Assembly: GCA_964615935.1 (NCBI GenBank)
Contig: CAZTTG010000001.1
Span: forward strand, 89,784 to 153,783
DNA: 64,000 bases
Source: CAZTTG01 sp964615935
GTDB lineage: Bacteria > Planctomycetota > UBA1135 > GCA-002686595
Reading direction: 5' to 3'
The notes under the pieces are model-generated. The model searched no databases, was not told the DNA's origin, and saw only the letters and a list, made by a program, of their open reading frames with translations. Position 1 is the stretch's first letter, and every line of letters begins with the position of its first letter. Of this stretch, positions 33,501-41,674 are shown piece by piece. The position numbers and the translations under genes are program-made.

Positions 33501-35587
33501 GCGAAGCGGCGCCAGCCGCGGGTTCCGAGCAGGAGGTCCACGTTGCGGCGCGACTCCTCGTCGCCGGCCGTGAACTCGGGCAGGTCCTCGAGCTCCTCGA
33601 CGTCGCCCAGGAGCCAGGTCCGATCCGCCAGTCCGACGCGGTGCTCGTCGGGCAGCATGTCCCGCACCGCGCGGTCGGTCACGCACAGGCCGACCACCGC
33701 GGGCACGGGCTCGCCCGTCTCGTCGCGCGTCGTCAGGCGCAGGACCTGGGGCTCGCCCGGCGCGAGGCGCTCGCGCTCGGGCTCGAGCTCGATCCGCACC
33801 TCGCGGGCCGACTCCCGCTGCACCAGCCGCTCGGCCACGGGGAGCAGGTCCCGATCGAAGACCGTGACGCGCAGGACGCCGGCCACGTGCTCGGGCAGGC
33901 CGAGGGCGATCTCGCGCGAGCCCGCGCCGGTGAAGGCGTCCTGGGCAACGAGCACGCCTCGACAGAAGGCGCCCAGCACCCAGGGCCCCCGGCTGGGCGT
34001 GAACACCTCGAGCTCGAGGGCCTCGCCCGGGGGGGTCGAATCGCGCGGCGAGCGGATCGCCACGCCCGAGGGCGCGGCCCCCGGCAGCTCGACGGGTGAG
34101 GCCGCGGGCTCGTCCAGCTCCAGGCGGTAGGCGCGGCCGCGCTCCGGCGCGATCTCGAAGCGCGCGCGGCCCTGGTGCAGGGTCTCGAAGGGCGCGACCT
34201 CCCGGCCGCGATCGTCGACCACCCGGCCGCGGGCGCTGATCGGGCGGCCCAGGGGATCGCTCACCTGGGCGTAGACGCGGTTCGCGACGCCGGCCACCAG
34301 GTCGCCCCCCTCGGGGTAGAAGTCGACCTCCACCGCGCCGGTGGGGATGACGAAGGGCTCGAGGGCGGTCTCCACGATGCCGCCGTCGGTCACCCGGGCC
34401 AGGAGGCGGGCCTCGCCCCGCTCGACCGTCGCGGGCACCTCGAAGGCGAAGACCGCGCGGCCCTCGGCGTCGAGCGCGCCGCTCTCGCGCCAGGTCTCCT
34501 CCCCGTCGACGAGCAGCGTGGCCTCCACCACGGCTCCGGCCGGGATCCCGCCCTCGGCGCGCTCGACGGCGAGCTCGGCCGAGCCGTGGGCGCCGGGCGC
34601 GTAGGTCTCGCGGTCGAGGTCGAGCTCCTTCTTCAGCCGCGGCGGCTGGTAGCGCCGCACCAGGAAGGTCTGGCGCTCGACCGCGAACTCGTCGGCGCCG
34701 TCGCGCACCTCGAACGCGTACTCGCCGCCCACCGCGTTGGGCGGGATCGGCCAGGTGCTGGCCGCCACACCCTGCTGGGTCTGGAAGCTCGAGCCGATCT
34801 GCTCCACGCCCTTGCCGTCCACCACCCGCAGGCGGTACTGCCCCTCGCGCGGAGCCAGGCTCAGGCGGTCGAGGAAGAGGCCGCGCAGGAAGACCGTCTC
34901 GCCCGGACGGTAGGCGGGCTTGTCGGTCGAGAGGTGCACCAGCGGGTTGTCGGTCCCCGGGGCGAGCTCGAGGGTCGTCACCTCGCGCCGGTCGCCGGCC
35001 AGGGCCGCGACCTCGAGGCTGCGCCCGCCCTCCATGCGGGGCGGAAGGTCCAGGTCGAGGCTGCCCTCGCAGGCGCGGCGGCCCTCGGCCAGGGGGCGGC
35101 CCTGCTCGTCCAGCAGCCGCCACGAGAGCTCGGCGTCCACCGGCTCGCCGCCGAGGCTCCAGGTCTCGATCCGCACCCGGCCGGGGGCGGCGTCCGGAAG
35201 CCCGCTCGGGCCGGTGACCAGCAGGCGCATCACCTCGCCCTCGGCCCGGTGCGCCTGCCAGGCCTGGAAGCCCCACACCGCGCCGGGAACGGCGCCGAAG
35301 ATCGCGATCAGGATCGCGGCCGCGATCCGCAGCGCGCCCCAGCTCACGCGGGGGGATCGCGTCGGGGGATCCGCCGGCTTCCTGTCCGGCAGCAGGCCGG
35401 GGAGCTCCACCGCCACCTCCGGCACGCGCGCCGCCCGCGAGAGCAAGTCCGCGGTCTGCAGCACCTCTTCATGGAGTTCCCGCGCCTCGGGATCTCTCTT
35501 CAGCAGGGCCTGGATCCTCTCGGGGTCCTCGTGCACGCCGAAGTGGTACTCGAGGAGTTCCTGGCGCATCTCTTCGCGGTTCTTCAT
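30578..35587 (-). CDS. alpha-2-macroglobulin family protein with anti-sigma-like cytoplasmic head
   Basis: 1669 residues. Residues 1-80 are soluble and helical (MKNREEMRQELLEYHFGVHE ...), like the cytosolic part of an anti-sigma factor. A membrane helix follows at about 84-110 (WGALRIAAAILIAIFGAV). MG2-type domains come next (DNPLVHLSTDKPAYRPGETV), then two further membrane helices at about 750-800 in a region where ordinary macroglobulins have none. The thioester motif PHGCFEQTSSSNYPN is near 1195 and is followed by an alpha/alpha toroid. The start codon overlaps the ECF sigma gene's stop (ATGA), so the two are translated together. Bacterial macroglobulins trap proteases. Here the head may instead relay a signal to the sigma factor, which is inference. 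Confidence 0.9.
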   Translation of the reverse strand: MKNREEMRQELLEYHFGVHEDPERIQALLKRDPEARELHEEVLQTADLLSRAARVPEVAVELPGLLPDRKPADPPTRSPRVSWGALRIAAAILIAIFGAVPGAVWGFQAWQAHRAEGEVMRLLVTGPSGLPDAAPGRVRIETWSLGGEPVDAELSWRLLDEQGRPLAEGRRACEGSLDLDLPPRMEGGRSLEVAALAGDRREVTTLELAPGTDNPLVHLSTDKPAYRPGETVFLRGLFLDRLSLAPREGQYRLRVVDGKGVEQIGSSFQTQQGVAASTWPIPPNAVGGEYAFEVRDGADEFAVERQTFLVRRYQPPRLKKELDLDRETYAPGAHGSAELAVERAEGGIPAGAVVEATLLVDGEETWRESGALDAEGRAVFAFEVPATVERGEARLLARVTDGGIVETALEPFVIPTGAVEVDFYPEGGDLVAGVANRVYAQVSDPLGRPISARGRVVDDRGREVAPFETLHQGRARFEIAPERGRAYRLELDEPAASPVELPGAAPSGVAIRSPRDSTPPGEALELEVFTPSRGPWVLGAFCRGVLVAQDAFTGAGSREIALGLPEHVAGVLRVTVFDRDLLPVAERLVQRESAREVRIELEPERERLAPGEPQVLRLTTRDETGEPVPAVVGLCVTDRAVRDMLPDEHRVGLADRTWLLGDVEELEDLPEFTAGDEESRRNVDLLLGTRGWRRFAWVDPGAFVAEHGDEARRRLVLEGHAQRPQVRDTLEEHRGLVAQTRREARDARGMALVAWTALTILLAGLLVGGWLLRRVLPENPVWRVGFASAVLFLLAVTAGALLHDGFREPAVALSRQWAAGDDMMATGEVASLEPTSGAEPVLLNDGAAGEEMTLGVPRAPETIYVVRDGDMSGLSVVDLNGFGGAEGVPSFDFTYSTFDNAEFPEVRGAFQYDLDAGLIVAAEMHDFLAPRQALESLGYLGGDLADGGLRSMFIFNSSGWMHIREYAHSRRADAASGSERRDFAETIYWNALLATDSEGSARVEFSTSDSVTTWSVVADAHGAGRVGQAEGSFEARLPFRMDARVPVELTLGDRVQIPVAFVLEEGEATEAEVVALALSGERRLADPISERVELVDGRGRILLPFEVGADWEGARLELAGRAGRWSDSVRRGLRVVPRGFPHRVSRAGRLPGELDLVLPVPADVAPGSLTCVLKVYPSPLSALTDGMEGMLREPHGCFEQTSSSNYPNVLALAYLEGVDADEPALARRARGMLETGYGRLAGYECPRDGFEWWGDDPGHGALSAYGLLQFTDMARVYPVDDEMLDRTRSWLLGRRDGEGGFLPEGSSHSFGRAPVEVSNAYLTWSLAETGTEADRIAKELAAVEARVPTVEDAYELAVGACALEAAGRLEAAELARERLKDLRRADGSLVGSSRSITSSTGVNLAVETTSFAILAWLSDEEDAAFVEEALAWLLEQRRGDGTFGATQATIMALRALVAHAEAERPVTSPGRLIVYLNGNHVDEIPFGATRRQPIVIDHLSEGLRAGDNHLHLELTGENDFPFALDFGYHADRPADDPQAPVAIEARLARPEVEEGDALPLHVEVANSSDEDQGMVVAIIGLPAGLEIRKEVLDDLLEAERFAFWEQRGRELVLYWRGLAAGEVREVDLDLLAVLPGETEGPASRAYPYYSPDAVRWHPPLRVEVSPAAR

Positions 35588-36147
35588 CGGGCTTCCCTCC
35601 GCGCTCCGTCGACCGGCAGGTAGGCGGCCAGCCCCTGGCGCAGGTGCCCCAGTGCCCGCCGCATGCGCGTCTTGGCCGTCCCGACGGGGATCGAGAGGGC
35701 CTCGGCGATGGCCTCGAAGCGGAGGTCGCCGGAGACGCGCATCAGGAACACCTCCTTGTCCGCGTCCGGCAGCGAGCAAATGGCGCTCCGGGCGGCGTCC
35801 AGCGCCTCCCGGCTCTCCATCCGCTCGCCGGGAGCGGGCTCGGTCGATTGGATCTGCATGGGCTCCACCTCGTCCAGGTTCAGGACCTGGCCGCGTCGCC
35901 CTCGCCGGCGGCGCAGGTCCCGGGCCAAGTTCATGGTGATCGCAAAGAGCCAGGCCGCCGGCTCCCGGGGTCGGGCCCCGAGCTTCCGGGCGCGCAGGGC
36001 CCGCAGGTAGGCCTCCTGCAGGATCTCCTGCGCGTCCGCCTCGGGGCCGAGGATCGCCCGTACCGCCCCCGCCAACCCCGCCGCATTGCGGCGCAGCAGC
36101 TCAGCGAGCCCGTCGGGCTCCCCCGGATTCCGTTCGGTCCTGGCCAA
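35584..36147 (-). CDS. ECF-type RNA polymerase sigma factor
   Basis: 187 residues with sigma region 2 (QEILQEAYLRALRARKLGAR, AAWLFAITMNLARDLRRRRG) and region 4 (LPDADKEVFLMRVSGDLRFE, AIAEALSIPVGTAKTRMRRA). It directs RNA polymerase to a specific regulon. The gene ends in ATGA with the macroglobulin gene, the normal arrangement of sigma and anti-sigma pairs. Its own promoter is probably autoregulated, but no repeat of a recognition motif was found by eye. Confidence 0.95.
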   Translation of the reverse strand: MARTERNPGEPDGLAELLRRNAAGLAGAVRAILGPEADAQEILQEAYLRALRARKLGARPREPAAWLFAITMNLARDLRRRRGRRGQVLNLDEVEPMQIQSTEPAPGERMESREALDAARSAICSLPDADKEVFLMRVSGDLRFEAIAEALSIPVGTAKTRMRRALGHLRQGLAAYLPVDGARREAR

Positions 36148-36267
36148 GGATCTCGGTCCTGCCCCAGAAGACGCCCCGCAGGGCGGGTGGATTTGACCCG
36201 GGGCGGTCTTTTCCTGTCTCGGCGGGGAGCGCCAGGGGCGAGGGCGCGCGATCCGCCTGCGGCCCCC

Positions 36268-37596
36268 TCAGGGCCCGAACGTCACCGCGAACGCATTCGA
36301 CAGGTTCGTCCCCGCCCCACAGGGGCCGGTCCCGTCGCGGTACCAGCACTGGAAGTCCCAGGTGGATCCCGCCTGGATCTGGGCTCCGGGGGGGAAGGAC
36401 TGGGAGAGCCCCACCACGCCCGGGCCGAGGACGGCCGCGCCCTGGGAGCCGGTGTGAATCGGAGGACCGAAGCGCTGGAGGCCTACCCCCGGGGCAATGC
36501 AAAGGATGCCGTTGTCGAAGGGCATGCTGCCCGGAGCCGAGCCCATGAAATAGACGCAGTGGGTGTCGGGGGGCATGGAGGAGGTGTGGAAGGCGAGGTC
36601 GTCCGCACCTGCGCTGCTCGTGCCGTGGCCCGTGAGCAGCGCTCCCCCACCCGTGAGGTTTACGCAGCCGGCGTGGAGATCGTCGTTGCCGCAGGGGCAG
36701 CCCTGGCCGAAGCAGTAGGCGGTGCCGGGCTGGGGAGGCGGCGTGGACGGATCGCCCACGAGCTTCAGGTAGACGCCGTCGAAGACCGCGGGGTGGTCGT
36801 AGCAGCCCGGGAACCACGCGCAGTGGAGCGGGCCGCCGGTGTCCACCAGGCGGTACTGGTCGAGGTTGCCGAGACCCGTGCCGGGAACGCCGGGGTCGAG
36901 CCAGTGCGTGCCGTGACCCTCGGCGCAGAGGCGATGATGGCCGGCGAGCGAGGGGCCCGCGACTCCGCTGACCGGGTCCAGCATCTGGAAGCTGAAGGCG
37001 AAGGAGTCCAGGGACGGGATGCCGTTGAAGACGCCGTCCCCGTCGGCGGCCATCTCGAACTCCTGCCCCGAGCCGGTCAGGTCCACCAGCACCACGTGGC
37101 AGCTCTGCGCGCCCGGAAAGGGCCCTCCGGGCAGGCCGGTGAGGTCGAATTCGGCCACCGGCGGGGGCTGGGTGGCCGGGTCGGCGCAGGGGTCGTAGAA
37201 GTCCCAGAAGCGGATCAGGGCGTGGACGCCCGGGCCGCCGGCCGTGGGATCCAGCTCGAAGGTGCAGTAGGAGATCTCGAAGCCGGTGATCGCATATCGA
37301 TCGAGGCTGCCGGCGACCGGCACCGACGTCGTGCTCGGGAGCCGCCCCTCGTCCACGTGGGCCTCCTCGCCGCACTGGCCGAAGTACCAGGGCCGGGCGC
37401 AGGTGTTGGCGTAGAGCACCACCTCGCCCGCGGCCGCCTCCGGAGCGGAGTGCAGGCTGCGGTCGGCGAGCCGGTACACGACCGGCGGGCCGGGAGGCGG
37501 GGCGGGGACGAGCGGGGACTGGGCGAGGGCGGGCGCGGCACCCTGCCCCGCGGCCCAGACGAGCGTCATCGAAGCGATCGCGCGGAAGGTCGTCAT
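36268..37596 (-). CDS. secreted protein with C-terminal CPCGND Cys-rich module
   Basis: 442 residues with a signal peptide (MTTFRAIASMTLVWAAGQGA ... LAQS). The N-terminal 300 residues are beta-rich with spaced Cys and no recognised family. From about 300 a module begins TAYCFGQGCPCGNDDLHAGC, then VNLTGGGALLTGHGTSS, DTHCVYFMGS and CWYRDGTGPCGAGTNLSNAF, ending AVTFGP. I associate this CFG-x-CPCGND...NLTNAF ending with exported proteins of some planctomycetes, where it ends many unrelated proteins. That suggests a surface-sorting or matrix module. The function is unknown. It lies between the sigma factor and the M56 gene, all on the same strand. Confidence 0.75.
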   Translation of the reverse strand: MTTFRAIASMTLVWAAGQGAAPALAQSPLVPAPPPGPPVVYRLADRSLHSAPEAAAGEVVLYANTCARPWYFGQCGEEAHVDEGRLPSTTSVPVAGSLDRYAITGFEISYCTFELDPTAGGPGVHALIRFWDFYDPCADPATQPPPVAEFDLTGLPGGPFPGAQSCHVVLVDLTGSGQEFEMAADGDGVFNGIPSLDSFAFSFQMLDPVSGVAGPSLAGHHRLCAEGHGTHWLDPGVPGTGLGNLDQYRLVDTGGPLHCAWFPGCYDHPAVFDGVYLKLVGDPSTPPPQPGTAYCFGQGCPCGNDDLHAGCVNLTGGGALLTGHGTSSAGADDLAFHTSSMPPDTHCVYFMGSAPGSMPFDNGILCIAPGVGLQRFGPPIHTGSQGAAVLGPGVVGLSQSFPPGAQIQAGSTWDFQCWYRDGTGPCGAGTNLSNAFAVTFGP

Positions 37597-37660
37597 GCTG
37601 CTGTTCCTCGTGGTCGGGGGGGCTCGAGGACGGGAGCGCCTCCTGCCGGCGCGTCCCCTC

Positions 37661-39598
37661 CTACTTCTTCTGGCTCCGTCGGGGTATCCGGAGCGGGCGG
37701 GGCGAATCGTCCCGGAGGATCTCCCAGGCGATCGTGCAGATGCCCTCGGGATCGAGGTCGATCACCCGGATCCTCGTCCAGAGGTCGGTGCCGCGGTCCC
37801 GGGTGTGGATCAGATAGGAGTGACCGACGTGGACCCCCGCGCGCTCCTCCCCCACCTCGCGCTCGAGCCGCGGGCCCAGGCGCACGGACTCGAGGGGCAC
37901 CGGGCCGAGGTCGAGGATGCCGCTTCGGTCGTCGGTGACGGTGCACACGTCGAAGGTGTAGGGGGAGCGGCGCCCGCGCAGCAAGAGGTCCCAGTCGTTG
38001 CGCGTGGTCCGCACGTCGTCCACCGTGGCGTGCTCGAAGCTGCAGGTCGCCGGGACGTAGGCGTCGTATCGCTCGCAGGCGCGGAGCGCGAAGCGCCGGA
38101 GACCCATCTCGTGCCGACTGAGCGTCGGGGGCTCCGCGGGCTCGACGACCTCCGGCTTCGGGGGGGTCGATCGGGCCTCGACGACGGGCCGGCCGCCGTC
38201 GCGCCGGGCGGATGGACCCGAGAGCTTCCTCTCGACGGGAGCCGGCGCTGGCTTCGCCTTCCTCGTCGGCTCGGTCTCCCGCGGCTCGTCCTCGCGGGGC
38301 TGGCCGATCACCACGACTCCCACCTCGACCTTCGCGCGCCGGGGGTCGATCCCCACGAGCTCCTCGAGGTCGATCTCGCCGGGCTCCAGCGGGCGGAGCT
38401 CGATCCGCCCGATCTCCGGACTCGCGCCGAGCTCGCGCTCCAGCGCGGCCCGGACGATCGCCTCCAGGGCGCCGGGTCGCGAGAGCCTCGAGGAGCCATC
38501 GGGCTGCGGCTCGTCGATCACCTCGACGACGACCGGCTCGGGGGCGGGAGCGGCCGGCCTCTCGGCCTCCTGCCCGGGCACCGGCCGCAGGGTCGCGACC
38601 GGCACGAAGAGCGCCGCGGCCGCCAGCAGACCCGCGGACGCGCCCATCCCAGATCCCGTCCGGGAGCGCCGCCCGGGATCGAGGATCGCGGCGAGCCGCG
38701 CCTCGAAGTCCGAGCGATCCAGGAGGGCGGCCTGGGCCGCCGTCGAGCCGCGCCGATCCTGCGTCAGCAGCCGCCGGAGGGTGAGCAGCACGTGGGCGTA
38801 ACCCGAGGGGCGAGCGCCGCGATCGATCACCAGGGCGTCGCAGGCCAGCTCGCTCTCCCGCCGCAGGCGCCGCGCCAGGATCCACACGGGAGGCAGGAAC
38901 CAGTACAGGGCGCAGGCGAGGTCCGCGGCGAGGCGGAGCAGGGGATCCCGACGGCGGAGGTGGGCCAGCTCGTGCAGCAGGACGCAGCGGACTCCTCCTC
39001 CTCGCCAGCGGGCCGCGTCGCGCGGCAGCACCACGGCCGGGCGGAGGATCCCGCAGGCGGCGGGGGAGACCGGGCCGGCCACCGAGAAGAGCCGCACGTC
39101 TCGTCGGATGCCCAGCTCGCGGCGCAGCTCGTCCAGGAGCCCGGTCCAGGCGCGGGAGCGCACCGCTCGCACGCGCCTCCCGAGGCCGCGCAGGCCGCGC
39201 CAGCGGTACAGGGCCCGGGCCAGGAGGACGAGGGCGACCAGGGCCCAGACGAGGATCATCGAAGCTCGCCAGTCCGCGCCCCCGCGCGCGCTCGCGGAGC
39301 GCTCGGTCGGCGAGGCCTCGGATCGGAGACCGGCGAGGGCCGCCGCGTCATCGAGCTCGCGATCCTCACCGGCAGCGATCGGCTCGCTCGCCGCGGCCTC
39401 GACCGCCGCGCGTGCCGGCAGCACGGGCACCCGCCACTCGGGCAGGGCCCGCATCGCCAGCGGCATCCCCAGCGCCGCGATGAGCGCCAGGGCGCAGACC
39501 CGGCTGCGCGCGGCGGGCGAGGCCCCGCGCAGCAGGGGAAGGGCCAGCAGGGCGAGGACCAGGACTCCGCCCGCCCGAAGCGCGAGGTCGGCCGCCAT
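37661..39598 (-). CDS. M56 (BlaR1/MecR1-like) membrane metallopeptidase
   Basis: 645 residues. Membrane helices lie at about 3-60 and 115-135. The zinc-protease motif HELAH is at His209-His213, followed by a helix and the distal ESELACDALVI motif, all typical of M56 antirepressors that cleave a BlaI-type repressor. After a Pro/Glu/Arg-rich linker, the C-terminal domain (about 500-645, with FALRACERYDAYVPATCSFE and LLLRGRRSPYTFDVCTVTDD) is not a penicillin-binding sensor domain, so the signal is probably not a beta-lactam. The start ATG overlaps the BlaI gene's stop by one base (TGATG). ATG at 39598 is preferred over an upstream one inside that gene. Confidence 0.9.
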   Translation of the reverse strand: MAADLALRAGGVLVLALLALPLLRGASPAARSRVCALALIAALGMPLAMRALPEWRVPVLPARAAVEAAASEPIAAGEDRELDDAAALAGLRSEASPTERSASARGGADWRASMILVWALVALVLLARALYRWRGLRGLGRRVRAVRSRAWTGLLDELRRELGIRRDVRLFSVAGPVSPAACGILRPAVVLPRDAARWRGGGVRCVLLHELAHLRRRDPLLRLAADLACALYWFLPPVWILARRLRRESELACDALVIDRGARPSGYAHVLLTLRRLLTQDRRGSTAAQAALLDRSDFEARLAAILDPGRRSRTGSGMGASAGLLAAAALFVPVATLRPVPGQEAERPAAPAPEPVVVEVIDEPQPDGSSRLSRPGALEAIVRAALERELGASPEIGRIELRPLEPGEIDLEELVGIDPRRAKVEVGVVVIGQPREDEPRETEPTRKAKPAPAPVERKLSGPSARRDGGRPVVEARSTPPKPEVVEPAEPPTLSRHEMGLRRFALRACERYDAYVPATCSFEHATVDDVRTTRNDWDLLLRGRRSPYTFDVCTVTDDRSGILDLGPVPLESVRLGPRLEREVGEERAGVHVGHSYLIHTRDRGTDLWTRIRVIDLDPEGICTIAWEILRDDSPRPLRIPRRSQKK

Positions 39599-39987
39599 CA
39601 CCGCCCCTCCCTCCTCGCTCTCTGGATCAACCGGATCATGCGCTCGCACTCCTGCTCGGAGAGGCCCCCCTCGGAGAGGTCGAGCAGCCCGGCCAGGGCC
39701 TCCTCGGTGGAGCCGCCGAAGAGGTTGCCCACGAGCTGCCGCAGCGCCGTGCGCCGGGCGGCGCCCGCCGGGAGGGTGGGCTCGAACACGAAGCGCTGCC
39801 CGTCCCGCCGGTGGGTCAGGTGGCCCTTCTCCTCCAGGATGCGCAGGGTGGAGCGCACCGCCGAGTAGGTCGGGGGATCCGGCAGGGCCTCGAGGACCTC
39901 GGCCGCGGTGGCCTCGCCGCGGCCCCAGATGATCTCCATGATCTGGCGCTCGCGGCGGCTGAAGTCCCTGGCGGTGCGGTCTCTCAT
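39598..39987 (-). CDS. blaI: BlaI/MecI/CopY family transcriptional repressor
   Basis: 129 residues: a winged helix with SRRERQIMEIIWGRGEATAA, EVLEALPDPPTYSAVRSTLR and ILEEKGHLTHRRDGQRFVFE, then the dimerisation helices ARRTALRQLVGNLFGGSTEE and SEQECERMIRLIQRARREGR. BlaI dimers bind palindromes and are removed by the M56 partner encoded immediately downstream. The very long frame that continues upstream is a shadow. ATG at 39987 begins the conserved fold. Two perfect palindromes lie 39-116 bases upstream and are the likely operators. Confidence 0.95.
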   Translation of the reverse strand: MRDRTARDFSRRERQIMEIIWGRGEATAAEVLEALPDPPTYSAVRSTLRILEEKGHLTHRRDGQRFVFEPTLPAGAARRTALRQLVGNLFGGSTEEALAGLLDLSEGGLSEQECERMIRLIQRARREGR

Positions 39988-40025
39988 GGGGGGGCCTCCG
40001 ACCCCTCGCTCCTCGGCGGGGGAAA

Positions 40026-40043
40026 GTGCTGAAGAATCAGCAC
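40026..40043. promoter_or_regulatory. palindrome 1, likely BlaI operator
   Basis: GTGCTGA-AGAA-TCAGCAC, a perfect 7-4-7 inverted repeat 39 bases before the blaI start. It shares the core TGnTGA-N4-TCAnCA with the second palindrome 45 bases away. Autoregulated operators in this position are typical of BlaI/M56 pairs. Confidence 0.6.
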
Positions 40044-40087
40044 GTGGACCCTCCTCTAGGCCCCCCCAGGCGGGAGGCAACCGGAAA

Positions 40088-40103
40088 TGTTGATTTTTCA
40101 ACA
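40088..40103. promoter_or_regulatory. palindrome 2, likely BlaI operator
   Basis: TGTTGA-TTTT-TCAACA, a perfect 6-4-6 inverted repeat with the same half-site pattern and spacing as the first. It lies between blaI and the divergent gene starting at 40222, so one repressor may control both directions. Confidence 0.6.
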
Positions 40104-40221
40104 CCCCTTCGACTCCCGGCCCCGCGCTCTGGCCCGTGACCGAATCCCTCACGCCCGGTAGGGGTAGGACGTACCCTGCCCGCGGCAGGACGGCCCCGAC
40201 GAGGGCCGGATGGAGGCTGGG

Positions 40222-41661
40222 ATGAGGACCTGGATCGTGATCGGACTGCTCGCAGCGGCAACCTCCGCGCCGGCGCTGGCGCAGGAGGAGGAGCCCGAGG
40301 TCCCCTTCGAGGAGGCCTTCGCCGAGGAGGTGGAGGGCCTGCTCGAGGGCCTGGACGGCTTCGCCGAGTGGTGCGGCCTGGCCAAGCTCTTCATCGAGCG
40401 CGACAAGGCCTTCGAGGTGATCCTGGTCTTCGACCCGGAGAACTTCCGGGCCCACAAGGGCCTCAAGCACCGCCAGCTCCGCGACGGGAGCTGGGTGGAG
40501 GAGGAGGACAAGAAACCCCCGCGCAACTACAAGCCGGCCAAGCTGCGCGAGTGCGCCCGGCGGCGGGCGGCGGTGGTGGCCGGGTTCCGCGACGGGGTGT
40601 TCGACCTGATCGAACGCTACGGAGAGAAGGCCACCGAGCAGGATCGCGGCCGGGCCTTCGACGTCATCCTGAGCCTGGACCCCGACGACCAGCGGGTGCA
40701 CGCGGCGCTGGGCCACGAACGCGACGGCGAGGGCTGGGTGCTGCTGGAGACCCTGGAGGCCCGCCAGCGCCGGGGCGAGATGAAGGCTGCGGTGACGCGG
40801 ATCCGGGAGGCCGCTCCCCAGCCGCGAGAGGTCGAGCCCAGCGAGGCCGAGCTGGGCATGGGGGTGAGCTGGAGCGGCGTGGTGGCCACGCCCGAGGTCA
40901 GGGTGCTCGCCACCACCGGGCTCGACGAGGCCGCCAAGGTGGCGCGCCTGGCCTGCACCGCCCTGGAGTACGGCCGCTGGTTGACGGGCGCGGACACCAC
41001 GGTCGGAGAGGGCTACTCGATCCACGTGCTCGGGACCAAGGGGGAGCGCGACGCCCTCATCGACTCCCTGCCGGACGTGAGCGAGATCCGCCGCCGCTTC
41101 CTGAAGTCGCTCGAGTCCTGCGCCCTGCCGGGGCGGATCGACGTGATGGTGCACCACCAGGACGCGCGCAACCGCCAGGACGCCGCGGTGCGCCTGACCC
41201 TCTACCGCTTCCTGAACGACGCCTTCCAGGTCTCCACCGACCACGGCTGGATCTGCGAGGGCCTGGGGATCTACCTGACCCGCCAGGTGGTCGGGACCCG
41301 CCTGACCTGGTTCATCGTGCTGCCCGAGCACACGGGCGACGAGATCAACGAGCTGCGCGGGCTGCTGATGTCGCAGAAGGTCAACTGGATGAACGAGGCC
41401 TACAAGCGGCTGAAGGGCCCGAAGCCCCCCGACCTGGGGCCGATCCTGGCGATGGAGGTCAACCGGATGGGCGTGGAGGACCTGCTGGTCTCCTACGCCC
41501 TGTCGGCCTGGCTGCTCGAGGCGCAGTCGCAGGCGGTTCCCCAGGTCCTGCTCCGGATCGGCGCGGGCGAGGCCTCCCGGGCGGTCCTCCAGGACACCCT
41601 CGGGTTCGACCCGCACCAGCTTCGCGAGGAGCTGGTGCAGTGGCTGGGCGAGCGCCGCTGA
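40222..41661 (+). CDS. secreted protein of unknown function, divergent from blaI
   Basis: 479 residues. Signal peptide MRTWIVIGLLAAATSAPALA, then an acidic start (QEEEPEVPFEEAF). The region about 20-200 has repeat-like helices with two D-P-E/D-x-x-x-x-H patterns (VFDPENFRAHKGL, LDPDDQRVHAALG), resembling TPR-like units. The second half (about 220-479), with DHGWICEGLGIYLTRQVVG and a C-terminal QLREELVQWLGERR, resembles the peptidase-MA/DUF1570 layout, but the HExxH zinc site is absent. ATG at 40222 has GGAGG 5 bases upstream, better than the ATG 12 bases earlier. The next gene (41675) looks like a partner with the same layout. Confidence 0.75.
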   Translation: MRTWIVIGLLAAATSAPALAQEEEPEVPFEEAFAEEVEGLLEGLDGFAEWCGLAKLFIERDKAFEVILVFDPENFRAHKGLKHRQLRDGSWVEEEDKKPPRNYKPAKLRECARRRAAVVAGFRDGVFDLIERYGEKATEQDRGRAFDVILSLDPDDQRVHAALGHERDGEGWVLLETLEARQRRGEMKAAVTRIREAAPQPREVEPSEAELGMGVSWSGVVATPEVRVLATTGLDEAAKVARLACTALEYGRWLTGADTTVGEGYSIHVLGTKGERDALIDSLPDVSEIRRRFLKSLESCALPGRIDVMVHHQDARNRQDAAVRLTLYRFLNDAFQVSTDHGWICEGLGIYLTRQVVGTRLTWFIVLPEHTGDEINELRGLLMSQKVNWMNEAYKRLKGPKPPDLGPILAMEVNRMGVEDLLVSYALSAWLLEAQSQAVPQVLLRIGAGEASRAVLQDTLGFDPHQLREELVQWLGERR

Positions 41662-41674
41662 GGGCGGCGAGGAG

